A DNA stretch of 64,000 bases from Ignelater luminosus (lineage: Eukaryota; Arthropoda; Insecta; Coleoptera; Elateridae), in the NCBI GenBank assembly GCA_011009095.1, contig VTPC01000032.1, positions 22,133 through 86,132 on the forward strand, read 5' to 3'. The translations under genes were made by a program, and so were the position numbers. Each line of letters begins with the position of its first letter. Position 1 is the stretch's first letter. Below the pieces are notes generated by a model. The model ran no database searches. It had not been told where the DNA came from and saw only the letters and a list, made by a program, of their open reading frames with translations. Positions 22,601 through 33,849 of the stretch are shown one piece after another.

Positions 22601-25600
22601 ACTTTAGTAATTGGAAATGTGCTGAACCGGAATAAAATATATAAGAAACTTCACCGCCTGTCTGATCATCGAACATGTGATTCTGAACTCAATATATACG
22701 CATGTTTCAGGGAAGAGTAGCAAGAGTGATATGAAAGCTGCTGGGCTTGATGTGGCTTAATGCGGTTCCACATCCGCCAAGCGGTATTGATATCTTATAA
22801 AGCTGCCATCTCCAATAAACCATGTCGAAGATGAAACATCGCGCGTGATAAATGACCGATCGAACACCGAGCGGTAAACACTGTCCTTCATTTAGGTCTT
22901 ACAAAAACTAATGACTCCGAGAATTACAAAGAATACGTCAAGAGAATTCCAAAGATATCGGGTGCGTTTTTGCGGCAGTAACGCCCCGCAGCCCATCAAT
23001 AACAACCAACACATCGATTTCGGATTATAATAATGTATAATTCGATAATCTATATTCCACGTTACATGCTGATATGGTAATAATATCAAAATGACATTAT
23101 GGGCAAACGTGCGTCGACTGCGAGCGAATACGCGATGAGTAATCTTTGTTGCGGCAATGTCAGACTCGTGCAGAGAGGGATAAAGAACCCGCTGGGGGGT
23201 TGTGTGTCCGCCGCGGGCGCGTGGGTTATACAAGCCCGGATATATCCGCCTATCCATTCTCGACACAAAAGTAACTTCGTGCATATAAATCAACGTCATT
23301 GTGTAGACGGGGAGATCATCAAAACTGCAGCGAGCCGCATTTCAATCTGACGACTACAACTCACTTTCCTCCTTAAGGAAAGGAGGTAGCTAATGTAAGC
23401 CGGACAGCTAATCCACGACTCGAGGTAAAGTATTAAGCTGATCCGCGACGATGTCTAACATAATACCCACATCCACAGGCTCAACGTCGACAAGGTTCGC
23501 ACAACCCTCCTCCTACAGGTTTAGCTCTTAGCGTTACAAAACCAATTACTGTTTCCTTTCTGCGATATTTATGTATCTGATAGCGCGATTCATGGACATC
23601 TTGCACGGAATGCCAACCAAATCTGTTTTCCAGGTGCAAGAAACTACTTCCACAGTTCGACGCCTTTACTGAAACAAAACCTAAAATCGATCGAATAACG
23701 TTTGGGAAATAGCGAAAGTTCTCTGATATAAGGTATAATTTGCTTGCGTATAATAAGAATTATAATAAAATTCTAATTTGCCTTGTCGGTATTTTTAAAA
23801 TGCAATTCGTAACAAGATAACTTTCTTTAATAATAATGGGAGCATATTTTATATCGTTAAGAAAGAATTTCTAAAAATAGAAATATCATTAACTTAACTT
23901 ATTTTTAAGCATATTTCGTTCTACTCGCTGAAACGCCTAAGGTTAACAAAGAGAACTTCCAAAGTAATATTTGTTTGCAGGGCAATTATTTACTTACAAT
24001 TGCCTACATACAATTAATTTAATTACTAACAATAAGTAAAATAAACTGGAGCAAAATTAATTCTAAGACACAACGTTTTTTTATCCTATATTTAGGTAAA
24101 AGTTAATTTGATATCTAAATTTAGCGTGGCGATGTCTCAATAAACGAAATTAGGAGGGACTTCATATAAGAAATTTAATGCACTGCTAAAATATTTATTT
24201 GCAAGGCCTTCTAAAACAGGCCCTCAGTTTTAATTGCAGCAGTAATTATTAACTTAAATTGCCGCTTTTAGCAATTTACGTAAAATTTGTAACACATACA
24301 AAGATTTTCCTAAATTGGACATAAAAGCCCGGTGATTTAATGCTAATCTAATTTTTAAAATAAAACAAAAGAAAATACTACCCGCTACTTTTTCATTTTT
24401 ATAATTTTGTGGTGGATGTACAGGATACTTCAAATCGTTTTTAAATGATTGTTGTTCATAAAACAGATTTCACGCATTTGCTTTATATCAAAATCTTAAT
24501 CTAAATTCTACTCCAAATCTTTAATTTGCATTTAGCTACTTCATGTATCGAATGATCCAAAATGATTGATGGATGACGGTTTAAATTTCCTTGCAAGACA
24601 AAAATATTTTAAAACTTGGTAGCACTACATCCTTGATTTAGCCCTCGAATACGAGAACAAATTAGCAATTTGCACGGGGTAGGCGACATCTGTTGGAAAA
24701 TGCTGGGTACTGAAGAATAACAACAACGGTGAATCATATTGTTAGAAGCAGTCAAGAAATTACAGTCATCAGATCTGGAGATTTATTGCTAATTTTGGCA
24801 ACGCTGTTTGAACCTTTGTTCACTATTTTTCTTAAATTTAACGTCATCTGTTGATTGATAAAAATCGAGAATTGACAACACCTACAATTCTGGCTCATTA
24901 CATAAGTGACACCACACAAACAACACCGACAACTCTAAGCTGTAAAAATCGCTGAAATGTAGGAAATTTAGTAATCTTAGAGCACATAGGAATCTTATCT
25001 AAAAATATTTTAAGTTAATTTCATTGATGTGAAGACAAATTTGCAAAATATTTGGAAAATATTCAACAAGAAGAGTAACGTCTACTTCACGTGATTTATT
25101 AGTCATCAGTTACGTCGCATTCACGTTCGAAAAGACGTCAAAATGTTACAGCTCACACCTGTCATATCAGGATGTGCAAAAAAACAGCAAAGTATGCCTT
25201 TCTTTGGCGTCATATTAAAAAATGAAGTACAATGAATTATCTATAAATAGGTAAGCAAATAAAATAAAACAAAATATAGGAGCTTACATTTCTCATTTTA
25301 GAATGAAAGTATGTTTAGAAATGTTGACAGAAAATCTCTTTTGAGCTTTCTTCTGTAGCAGCTTACGCCAGGCGATGTTGCATGGGATGGTGTTAGTGTC
25401 CTTTTACTATTTCCCTTTACTTATCTTTGAGTCCCATATCTGAACGCCCTGGCTTAACGTCTGAAGCCGGCCCTGTGTGTTACCTTGCAACATTCTGAAC
25501 TGCATAATATTAATCTACTGCTCGGGCTTCCAAGACCTAGTACCCACTGAATAGGTACAGGACATGGTTGTCATTTTGCACTAGCTGCTCTTCATCGTGA

Positions 25601-26289
25601 GGTTCAGACAGCTTGATAAGTTTTTCCCAAAGAAAACGCTTATTACTTTATTGATTATGATATCAATAAATACATAAGAATTAAAGGACTCACATGTTAT
25701 TGAAAATTACTACAGCATTGCCATTGTTTAATTTTGCTTGAAATATTCATCGTGCATTACTTATTGTTAAATATTTTGCCCTAATTTTATTTCTAGATGC
25801 TGCAATTTAAAGGGCACCATCTCTAGACTGATTTATACAATGAATGTCCGTATTATGTGAGTGTGCAAAGAATGTTCTCATCTCTTTTCTTCTGGTTCTT
25901 TATGCAGCTGCATTCGAAAATAAAAATAATATCCCGAAAAATCTTGCCTGGTTACACTACACGCAGTGCGATGGTTCAAGGTTTAGTTTCTCCCTCCATT
26001 AACCATTTTAGGAGAGTTGAATACTAGCATTCGTTCTCTATTAACCTTCTTAATAGAGCTTAAGATACGAACATGTACCGGGATGTGCAATTTAATACAT
26101 TCGTTGCTTATATGCGTTGCTTTTTGTTTTTATAAACAGCATTTCTTTAAAAATAGCTTTAACATTATAAATAAAATAATAAGTAAATAAAGCAGAACAT
26201 GGCAAGCTTGCAAACTAACTTTTCCAAATTATTTCGCAAGGGTTAAACAAGAATTCTAAATAAATCATTCATAACAGTAAGCCAATTTA
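19669..26289 (+). other. Proximal part of 27.6-kb intron, transposon-poor
   Basis: The intron between exons 1 and 2 runs from the gtaagt donor at 19669 to the AG at 47257-47258. Its first 6.6 kb holds no recognisable transposon, in contrast to the rest of the window. Patches of higher GC and complex sequence occur at about 20040-20760 and 22080-23530. Open frames there (for example 22892-23299 on -) show no family features. Homeodomain-like TAATTA words are frequent, as expected in AT-rich DNA. Regulatory elements are plausible but unproven. Confidence 0.6.
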
Positions 26290-27110
26290 AGTTATGCTAA
26301 CAAAAAGTTCCTTGTCTGGTAGAGATGACAAGATCAAAATCTCCAGTAACTGGTTGACGAGGCATTGTTCTGATCTTGCCAGTAGTAGGATAAAAAGCAC
26401 AAAAGAATCTATCTGTAACTCTGCACACATTCTCAGAAGTTGTGCCCTTCGCGTTAGAATTATGAGAGATTTCCAATCTTAATGCATCCATTGTCTTCAG
26501 AAGCCCGTAACCTTTCTTTTTTCCTTTTCCAAAGATGTTAGAAGTCTTGTGACTACCAGTAACTGCGTGACAGAATAAGAAAACTTTCTTCGTGTCGTCA
26601 ATAATATTCTGTATGGTAACTTGAGCATATTCACTGACTTATGCAGTAATTATGGCAAAAAGCCCAGTATCCAATCCAAAAGTATTATGTCCTTCCCTGT
26701 AGTTTCTATTTAGAGAACATTGTCCACTATAAGTGCATCGGCACTGGCGCAATATTATGCCAAATTACGCTTAGAATGAGCAACTGTGGTATTTTCTGTA
26801 AAGAAGATTTGAAGACATAGCCATTTGCCTGTTTGCTTTTCTGTTCTTCACTCTTTTCACATGGCTGTCCATCATAACCATCAAAAACAACTATAGTACA
26901 AAGTATAACGTAAATTGTTGGTCCCTTAAAAAGGTGAATTTGCCTCCTGGCATTTTTGCAATCCATTTTCCGTCGAGAGTCGCAGAAATAACAACAAATA
27001 ACAATTAAATGAGGCATTTAGAAAAATAATTTAAAGGCCCTAATAAACGTCTGGAACAGTAACATAGAAATTTTTCACTGTTGTTTTTAAACTTGAGAGT
27101 CCTACCTGTT
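26290..27110 (-). pseudogene. Degenerate ORF of an unnamed repetitive family (FDGY / HAxTGxxxTS motifs)
   Basis: On the minus strand, with several frame changes, three blocks appear in order: VVFDGYDGQPCEKSEEQKSK (26830-26893), ADALIVDNVL (26711-26742), and VFLFCHAVTGSHKTSNIFGK followed by GKKKGYGLL and MDALRLEI (26460-26590). Further on is VTDRFFCAFYPTTGKI (26370-26420). From memory, multi-copy uncharacterised proteins of insects and other animals share the succession FDGY..., DADxLIV..., LHAxTGCDTTSxFxxKGK; their function is unknown, and a PIN/exonuclease-like fold is one possibility. The consensus Cys-Asp of TGCD is replaced here by Ser-His. This copy has many stops and lacks flanking splice sites, so it is an intronic dead copy antisense to the host gene. 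Confidence 0.5.
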
Positions 27111-28894
27111 CTGTAGCACCTGAAGACACAACAGAAAAATGCGTTGCAAAGAAGGCAAAGCAGGAACGCATATTGCGACAATTGTGACAATTAGCTCTTT
27201 CGAGAAGGTGAATGGAAGGAAAAACCGGACCAAAGGCCGCGAAGATGGGCTGTGCGAGGGTGTAGCCCGAGTACTAGTGACTTTTAGCTCTCTTAAGAAG
27301 GTTAATGGAGGGTAAAGCTTGACCTTTGGCCACCGAAGGTGACATGTGCAAAAGCGTTTCAGACAATCCGTCGTTTGTTTTGTTTTGACTGATATCTTCA
27401 GGAACGGGTAGACCGGTCGAGTTGGGACATAAGCTGTTGTGAGTGATAGAGGAAGAATTTTCAAACGATTCATGAAGCACCAATCGTATTTCATTTTCTG
27501 ACACATATTCTGTAGCCTGATCTGTCATGACACCTCTAAAGGAGGACGTTACCTATTGTCAGCGTATTTTACTGTATCAAAAACGTTTTCTTAGAAATCT
27601 TAGACTTCTTACGTTAGAAGTACTGTTTTGTTTTGCACGGAAAAGAAACCTCTTTCTACTCCAAGAGGGTTAAAGAATGTGAGCACCGCCGCCAAAGGTG
27701 TCGGTCCCGATGGAGGCGTAGGAAGGGTCTGGAGATGGGACGTTTGTCTTGTATCATGCTGCAAAGGGCCAAATTGTGTCGTACATAAATAAAAGCAAAT
27801 TTATCGACAAAAACTACTTTGCAGGCAAAAATGTAATCAAACTGTAGAGTATGCTGTTTCTTTTGTTATATGCCCACCCCTGCTATAAGGTCCCATCGTG
27901 ATACTAAAAGTAGAAAAGGGAACTTCTTTATCAAACAAACTTTAATTACGAGTTTTTGTTCCTTAGAGGCTGTGTAGTGTAGTCAAAAAGGGGGGCAGTA
28001 GAGGCAGATTTTGATGTCCAATTAAAACCTTTTTTGTTTTTTTCCACGTTTCTACTTATGGAAATATGAGTGGAACTTACAAAATTGTAATACTGATGTA
28101 AGGTTTATAGTGAAAGCTTCTTTTCTCTTAAGTTGAACATGGAGATCAAAAAGAAGAATTGAGTAGTATGGTAAATTTTTTTGATAAGGATAATATCTCA
28201 TTGTTAAGGACCTTCTTATTGGCATTAAAGATAAAAACGCTAGATTGAAAATTCTGCTTACTTCACACAGTAGAGCAAACAAGCTTTCCAAGAGTTTTTA
28301 CAACTTTCTCTTGGCAATTTTGACTGAGAAGATGCATTTGGCTTATAAACAAGGTTTTGCACGATTTTAATAGATGTGTGCAAGTAAACATGTGGTAACT
28401 CCTTTAGTGCTAGAGTACTTTCTAACACGATCTTTTAAAATACCAAAATTGTTTGGAACCAACTGTTTAGTGGGTAAGCGACCGTCTATATCAAAAAGGC
28501 CTTTGTGCTTCTTTTGTCTACCTATAAGGAAAGGTCGATGCTATTGCAAACAGCAATTTTAAATAATTTAAATTGTATGTGATAATTCAAGATTAAGGAG
28601 TGGTTTGGTTAGTGAAGGTAACAAGAAGTAATAAAAAAGTACTAAAGTAAAGCCAGAAAATGTAAAGATCAAAAAATAATTCTGCGAGTGAAACAAGAAA
28701 ATAGAAGCAGAAAATGAAGTGTTTAAATAATGGTGAAGCAAAGAGCTCATCAAAATCAGTTTACATTATGTGAACAGCCGCAAACAGAATTGAGAGGTTA
28801 AATGATGAAGAAACTGCAAAAATATTGGAAAAGTTGCCATATAGAAAACAGTGTTGTCAAGTTGAAGCTAAATCGTAAAACTTAAAAAGAAATA
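27111..28894. other. Intronic, no supported gene
   Basis: Minus-strand frames at 27102-27506 and 27274-27528 show a possible degenerate tandem pair: SINLLKRAKSH near 27274-27310 and a similar SIHLLERANCH near 27180-27215 (plus-strand gcycttyykagaaggtgaatgga-type words occur at both). This suggests a roughly 100-bp local duplication, perhaps upstream sequence of the degenerate ORF at 26.3-27.1 kb. The rest shows nothing recognisable. Confidence 0.4.
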
Positions 28895-29640
28895 AGATTA
28901 TATGAAAAAAAGTGGATTATTAAGAAACAATAACGCGACACCTATGGATGATTTCCTAAGCAGAAATTCTAAACAAGTAGAAAATACCCAGAACACCAAA
29001 AGCAACTTTAAAGAACAAACTCAACAGAATGTAAAAGACAAAACAGTAACAAATAAGGAAGAGATGGGAAATATAAAACAACTACTAGAACAAATGAAAC
29101 AAGAAATAAGAAAATACATTTAAACAATATAAAGAATGAAAACAAAAATTCAGAAGAAATTAAAAAGATCTAAAAGAATAACTCCGCAGAAACTGAAATT
29201 CATAAACTGATAGAGAATTATAAGGAAACACAAACACTTACTAAAATAATAGATTAGAAGAACAAGAAAAAAATAAAAACAGAAAAGGTTTAATATACCC
29301 AAATATGATAAATGAAGCAATGATGACAGAAACGGCTATGAACAAGACAATAGGAAAAGAAAATGAAAAAAACAGTAAAAGAGTAGGAAGATTTATAAAA
29401 GAAAAAATAAAAGAAAAATTTAAAAAATACAATACGAGTATAGCGGTAGTTCAAGAAACTAAATGACCAGATTAGGGCGAAATAAAGAAGACTAAAACAC
29501 AACATGCAGATATACCAGAATCAGAAGACATTGAAGATATGTGAAATAAAATAAAAAATAACACGTTCGAAGCAGCACAGAAAACCAGAGGTAATAAAGC
29601 TACAGAAAAAGAAAACAAGAAACTAAGAAGAGAAGAAAGT
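28895..29640 (+). mobile_element. LINE fragment (ORF1-like plus endonuclease linker)
   Basis: A plus-strand frame at 28902-29123 begins MKKSGLLRNNNATPMDDFLS and ends QLLEQMKQEIRKYI, a Lys/Glu/Gln-rich coiled coil like the first ORF of a LINE. Further downstream FKKYNTSIAVVQETK (29420-29465) and SEDIEDM.NKIKNNTFEAAQ (29520-29580) resemble the end of an endonuclease domain and the linker also present in the LINE at 10.5-12.8 kb. Large parts are deleted and stops are frequent. The assignment is moderate for 'LINE' and low for clade. Confidence 0.5.
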
Positions 29641-29699
29641 GGGACTGAGGCTTTTAGAGTAGTTGGGTAGGCGTGTCTAGAAAGGGGAGACTCTGTTGT

Positions 29700-30515
29700 C
29701 CCCTCCTTCCAAGTCCTACACTTGTCGGTGGCACCATGAGTGAGTGAGAGGTACTGCCATCTGTTGCGCAACGCATTGTCATCAGATTTCTCGCTAACGA
29801 AGGCGTTAAATTAAATTAAACATTAAAGCACAGTTTGGAGATGCAACTTTATCCAAGACAGGTGTATGATTGGGCCAAACAATTTCGTAATAGCCGCGAC
29901 GCTTTAGAAAACGTAAGTCACAAATGTCATTCGCGGTCGAGCATCAATGATGACAACAGTTGAAGAAATTGCATCGGAGGTGGAGATAAGTGTTGGGAGT
30001 GCCTAGACAGTTTTTTCAGAACACCTTGGGTTCCGCTAAGTGTTGCGTCTCCTCGCTGATACACAAAACAGTGCCCGAAATCGTTTTAAAGAAGGAGAAG
30101 CATTTTTGAATAAAATTGTGATGTGTGATGGGCTGTTGGTACAACGCTATACATCAGAGAACAAGAGGATGAGTATGAGGTGGGGAAGTGAGGAAGGGGC
30201 TCCGATGAAGGCAAGAAAAGTTCTCTCTGCAGGAAAGGTTCTTGCGACCGTGTTTTTTGACGCGAATGGTGTCTTGCTGGTAAATTTTCTTTACGACGGG
30301 AAGGCTGCTGAACGATGTGAGGGCTGTTTATCGCAGCAAACGGTGGCGCAATCAGTCTCCTTCTCCATGACAACGCGCTGCTGCACACAGCAACTCTTAC
30401 GCGAGAAAGAATCCTACAGTTCTGACTTATCACCATATAACTTTTACCTGTTCAGGCCGCTAAAGCAAGCGTTAGGAAAGCAGCATTTTGACGATAATGC
30501 ATTTGTTATAACGCG
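29700..30515 (+). pseudogene. mariner transposase remnant, plus strand
   Basis: The first part encodes the N-terminal helix-turn-helix: VIRFLANEGVK and FGDATLSKTGVYDWAKQFRN (29770-29900). After a frameshift the 30040-30558 frame gives KIVMCDGLLVQRYTSENKRM (the CDExWVxxYTPExK block, with the catalytic Asp retained), KARKVLSAGKVLATVFFDAN and GVLLVNFL, then SSDLSPYNFYLFRPLKQALG (the YSPDLxPxDYxLFPxLK block). The catalytic Asp before the third block appears lost with a deletion. Mariner transposase cuts and pastes its element at TA sites; this copy is broken. It runs into an opposing mariner fragment near 30500. Confidence 0.8.
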
Positions 30516-30870
30516 TGACGAGTTTGTGTATCCCAGCCTTATATTCCTCTGCGGCTAGTCCTTTCAGAAAAGAAGTCACCCATTCTGTTAGTTTTTCATC
30601 ACTTTGAAATTTCCTTCCTTCCAAAAAGTACTTTAATTTTGCACAGAAATGAAAATCTGAAAGAGCCAAGTTCGGACTGTAGGGTGGGTGGTTGGAACTT
30701 CCTCGTTGATCCCAGAAAACAGTTGCAATGAGTTTCCGCGTAGACTTGACAATCTTGAATTTTATTGGTTTGGTTGGTAAATGAGCATGATGTCACACCT
30801 TTGATTATCGTTTACTTTTAGGTGTTACATAAGAAACCCATATTTTGTCTCCAGTGGCAATGTGAGTCTG
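30480..30870 (-). pseudogene. mariner transposase remnant, minus strand, internally deleted
   Basis: The minus strand reads KVNDNQRC-type and SFTNQTNKIQD-type remnants, then KSTRKLIATVFWDQRGS in one frame, jumping to NHPPYSPNLALSDFHFCAKL and KYFLEGRKFQSDEKLTEWV, ending AGIHKLVTRYNKCI (30500-30669). The last block is the C-terminus of a mariner transposase (LxxRYxKC-type end). Between the WDxxG block and the PYSPxLA block, about 70 codons including the HDNA motif are missing. The fragment faces the plus-strand mariner tail to tail; their ends overlap or abut at 30480-30520. Confidence 0.75.
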
Positions 30871-33509
30871 ATAATCTGATAACACCCCTAACTTCACAAG
30901 AAAGCAATAATCTCACGGGATTGGAATGTTGAATGCGTATTTTGCGTGAAATTCTAAACTGTAATCGTGGTATGTTTAAAGTCTCATAAATTAATCAAAA
31001 AGGTCAGCAATAAAAAGCTTAGTCAAGCGAAGTGTTTCAATTGCTGTCCATCTATGAAAAATATCCTAGCTTCGCGTTACCTAAGCTGTTGTATCAATAA
31101 TGAGAGATGAATTTTTAGTATCAACATTTTTTATCTTCTTCACGTTTATGATTTTTTTATAGTTTACTAGCTATACTGATCGGCCGTATCTTAATTAACA
31201 TTGTTGTCTACTTTTTTGAACTTTTAATTGCTTAGTGCTAGAAATATAATAATCATAATTTGTGTAAAATCTGTAAAAGCGTGTAGTAGCCAATTGCTAT
31301 TATATCATTATTCAATTGAATTTCAGTTTTATTTATAAAAAACATTTATAAAAATGTTAATAATTTACATTTGCAAAAATCAAAGACAAAAGTAAAAACC
31401 TCAAATAGAAATGCTTACATCTCGCGTGAAAAAATAAACTTTTTATATTGGCGTCTAGATACCTTTCCCAAGTATCCCACTCACCATCAGATCCAAGAAC
31501 ATGTCTTCTATAAAATAATAACTCATAATAAATGTAACAGAAACGGCCGGGGAATCCCATAAAGTCGGAGAGTAAACCGCACAGCCTTGCGGCACTAAAA
31601 CACCACCTAACTGTTCTTTATGATTAGGGTGACGCCAGTGGCGTGCATCGGTTCGACCGATGGATGTTGTTCAAACTTCCTAAGTATTAGCACTCTGTAT
31701 ACATAACAAGCGGTTTTATTATTATATTTATTATTTCCCGACGTTTTAGTGCACTTCTACATTTCCCTCCTAATTCCGCCCTGAAAACATCAATAATAGT
31801 AAACGTTTTATGACGTGCATTACTTCGCTAGACCATTAATGGTGTGTAAGGAACAGGAATTAATAACGCTGCGCTTAATACACGTATTCAGGTGCATTAC
31901 ATACAGCTATTAAATATAGGAATACCGACATAAATCAGTTTCGGGTTTAAATTTGGATGTACCGTGTGTTATTGAATTTGGAGGGCGTACCTATTTGTTT
32001 TTCGGTATCTCGAAAACAATAACAAGCCCAAGTGAGGGGCAATTTCCATTTATGGCGAGACTCGCAGGCCGCAAGAGACCGAAAGAAAATTAAACGTCGG
32101 ATTCGGAGCGAACGTAATAAAACGGTCTCGGGTTAGAGTCAAAGGTGAATGACGACCGAACACCTGCGGCGTGGCACCGCGACGCCCTAACAAATATACT
32201 TTCGCTATTTGTATTTTGGGACCGGAATATCCACTTTCTACTTCCACAGTATTATTCTGAAAGTACATGAACCCGCCTCGCTTTAAAAATGTTTTTTTCT
32301 CCTTCGGTTGAAAAAAGACAATTCTTAATAAAGCAACCACCTGCCTGGCAAAAATCCCAAATCTCGTGGCAAAAGAAATAATAAAAGAGCTTCCACATCT
32401 CGCATTAATTTTCAACGTCTTCTTTGCCTATTCGAAAATTTTATTATTATCTTAAATTCGTAAAATAAATGATTGCAGAAACTTACTTTGTTTCTTTTTG
32501 CCAACAATATCCTTTTTAGTATAATACATCAGAAGAGATGGATTCTTGTATATTTATCTGAAGCCCCGGGCGATCGAAGCAGTAAACCTCAGCTAAGCCT
32601 CATTTTAAGTTTTGACTGCGCTTTTCTTATAATTAATGAGGAAAATTTGGATAACAAGCATTTTCAGCTATAAATCCCACGGCTAGATTTTGTAATCAAG
32701 TGCACGCTGGAGTTTCTAACAATTAAAGATCTGGTTATCACGTTTCTCCTTGATGATAGGACTATACGAACACCACACACGTACGTAGCGATACTGTTAG
32801 AAGTGTTCGCTAAAACTTGGGCTTTTACGCGTATACCCAACTTGGATATGGACCAAATCTTGGTAAACTTGTTAAATCTAATCTAACTCGCGTGGCATCT
32901 TCTGAATAAAGAATACGTACATGCATATATGTATGTGTTTTCTACATTGTTTCTAACAAACTTTCAGCTTCTCCATCGAAACACTAGCTAGCACATCAAG
33001 GCGCTGATCCAAGCCGTATTTTAGAGAGGCATTTTTAAAATCCTATTTTCTCCGCAGGAAAAAAATGTTAGAAATTCTCCGAACTCTGTTATGTCTCTAT
33101 CGTAAAACATATCACGAAATACATATTCATACGTTTTATTTGTTGACTATACAGAACATTTAGTTTACGCAAAAGGGTAAATATCGTATAAACTATTTCT
33201 CTCAGAATTTACACAATTCTATTTGACTTAAACAGCAAAATAAATATTTTACATGGGATTTAACGTCTGGCGTTTTTCATTTAACAAGTGTAAAATCAGC
33301 GACCCGACAGGGCTGTGCATGGTCTTAAATGGAAAATCCTGCATTCTGCTATCACGTGAATACCGCATTGTCGGGTCTCAGGAACAACCACGAAGGTTCA
33401 AATATCAAGCATAACTTACTAGATATGTATATACATGAAAAACAAATTCTGTTTGAGCTTGCAAACAAAAATAATATAGAACCATGTAGAGATATAAAGA
33501 ACAAATAGA
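30871..33509. other. Intronic, no supported gene
   Basis: Nothing recognisable as coding or mobile. The stretch at 31980-32420 has higher GC and a 121-codon minus frame with no family motif; it looks like unique noncoding DNA. A palindromic word atcggttcgaccgat at 31647-31661 resembles a tRNA B box by chance but no tRNA can be folded around it. Confidence 0.5.
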
Positions 33510-33795
33510 GATATCAGATGAAAAGGCGAAACTGCATACGAAAAACTAAAAAACAGAAAAGCACCAGGGCTCGACGACATTCAAAATGAGGAGTACGAAG
33601 ACTCGCCCACAACTTAACATAGCTATTCCAAAAGATTATAAATAGTAGGAGAGTACCAAAAAAGTGGAAACAGAATATTACCATCCCCATACATAAGAAA
33701 GGTGACAAAAAAGACCCGGAGAACTATCGTACAATCATCCTTTTCAACACCATCCTTAAATTGCTAACAAAAATGATGCGACAAAGCTAATGGGT
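33510..33795 (+). pseudogene. LINE reverse transcriptase fragment
   Basis: The plus strand encodes KLKNRKAPGLDDIQNEEYED (33540-33600), SRRVPKKWKQNITIPIHKKG (33640-33700) and KKDPENYRTIILFNTILKLL (33705-33770). These are the pre-RT and first RT motifs (KAPGxDGI, NYRPISLL). The wording matches the kind of LINE seen at 10.5-12.8 kb, whose RT core is missing there. The fragment is interrupted by frameshifts and stops at the border of the tandem array that follows. Confidence 0.75.
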
Positions 33796-33849
33796 CTATG
33801 CAAAGAGCAACAACAATGTAGAACGTTACATCAGCTTCCATGCTGTATA

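Noticed and set aside
22892-23299. 135-codon minus-strand open frame, with a plus-strand frame opposite
   Set aside because: No recognisable motif, composition is not gene-like, and opposite-strand open frames suggest chance in a GC-richer patch.
31640-31665. tRNA B-box-like word ggttcgacc
   Set aside because: It is part of a palindrome and no cloverleaf or A box fits around it.
32050-32415. 121-codon minus-strand open frame
   Set aside because: No domain, no splice context and odd composition; treated as noncoding.
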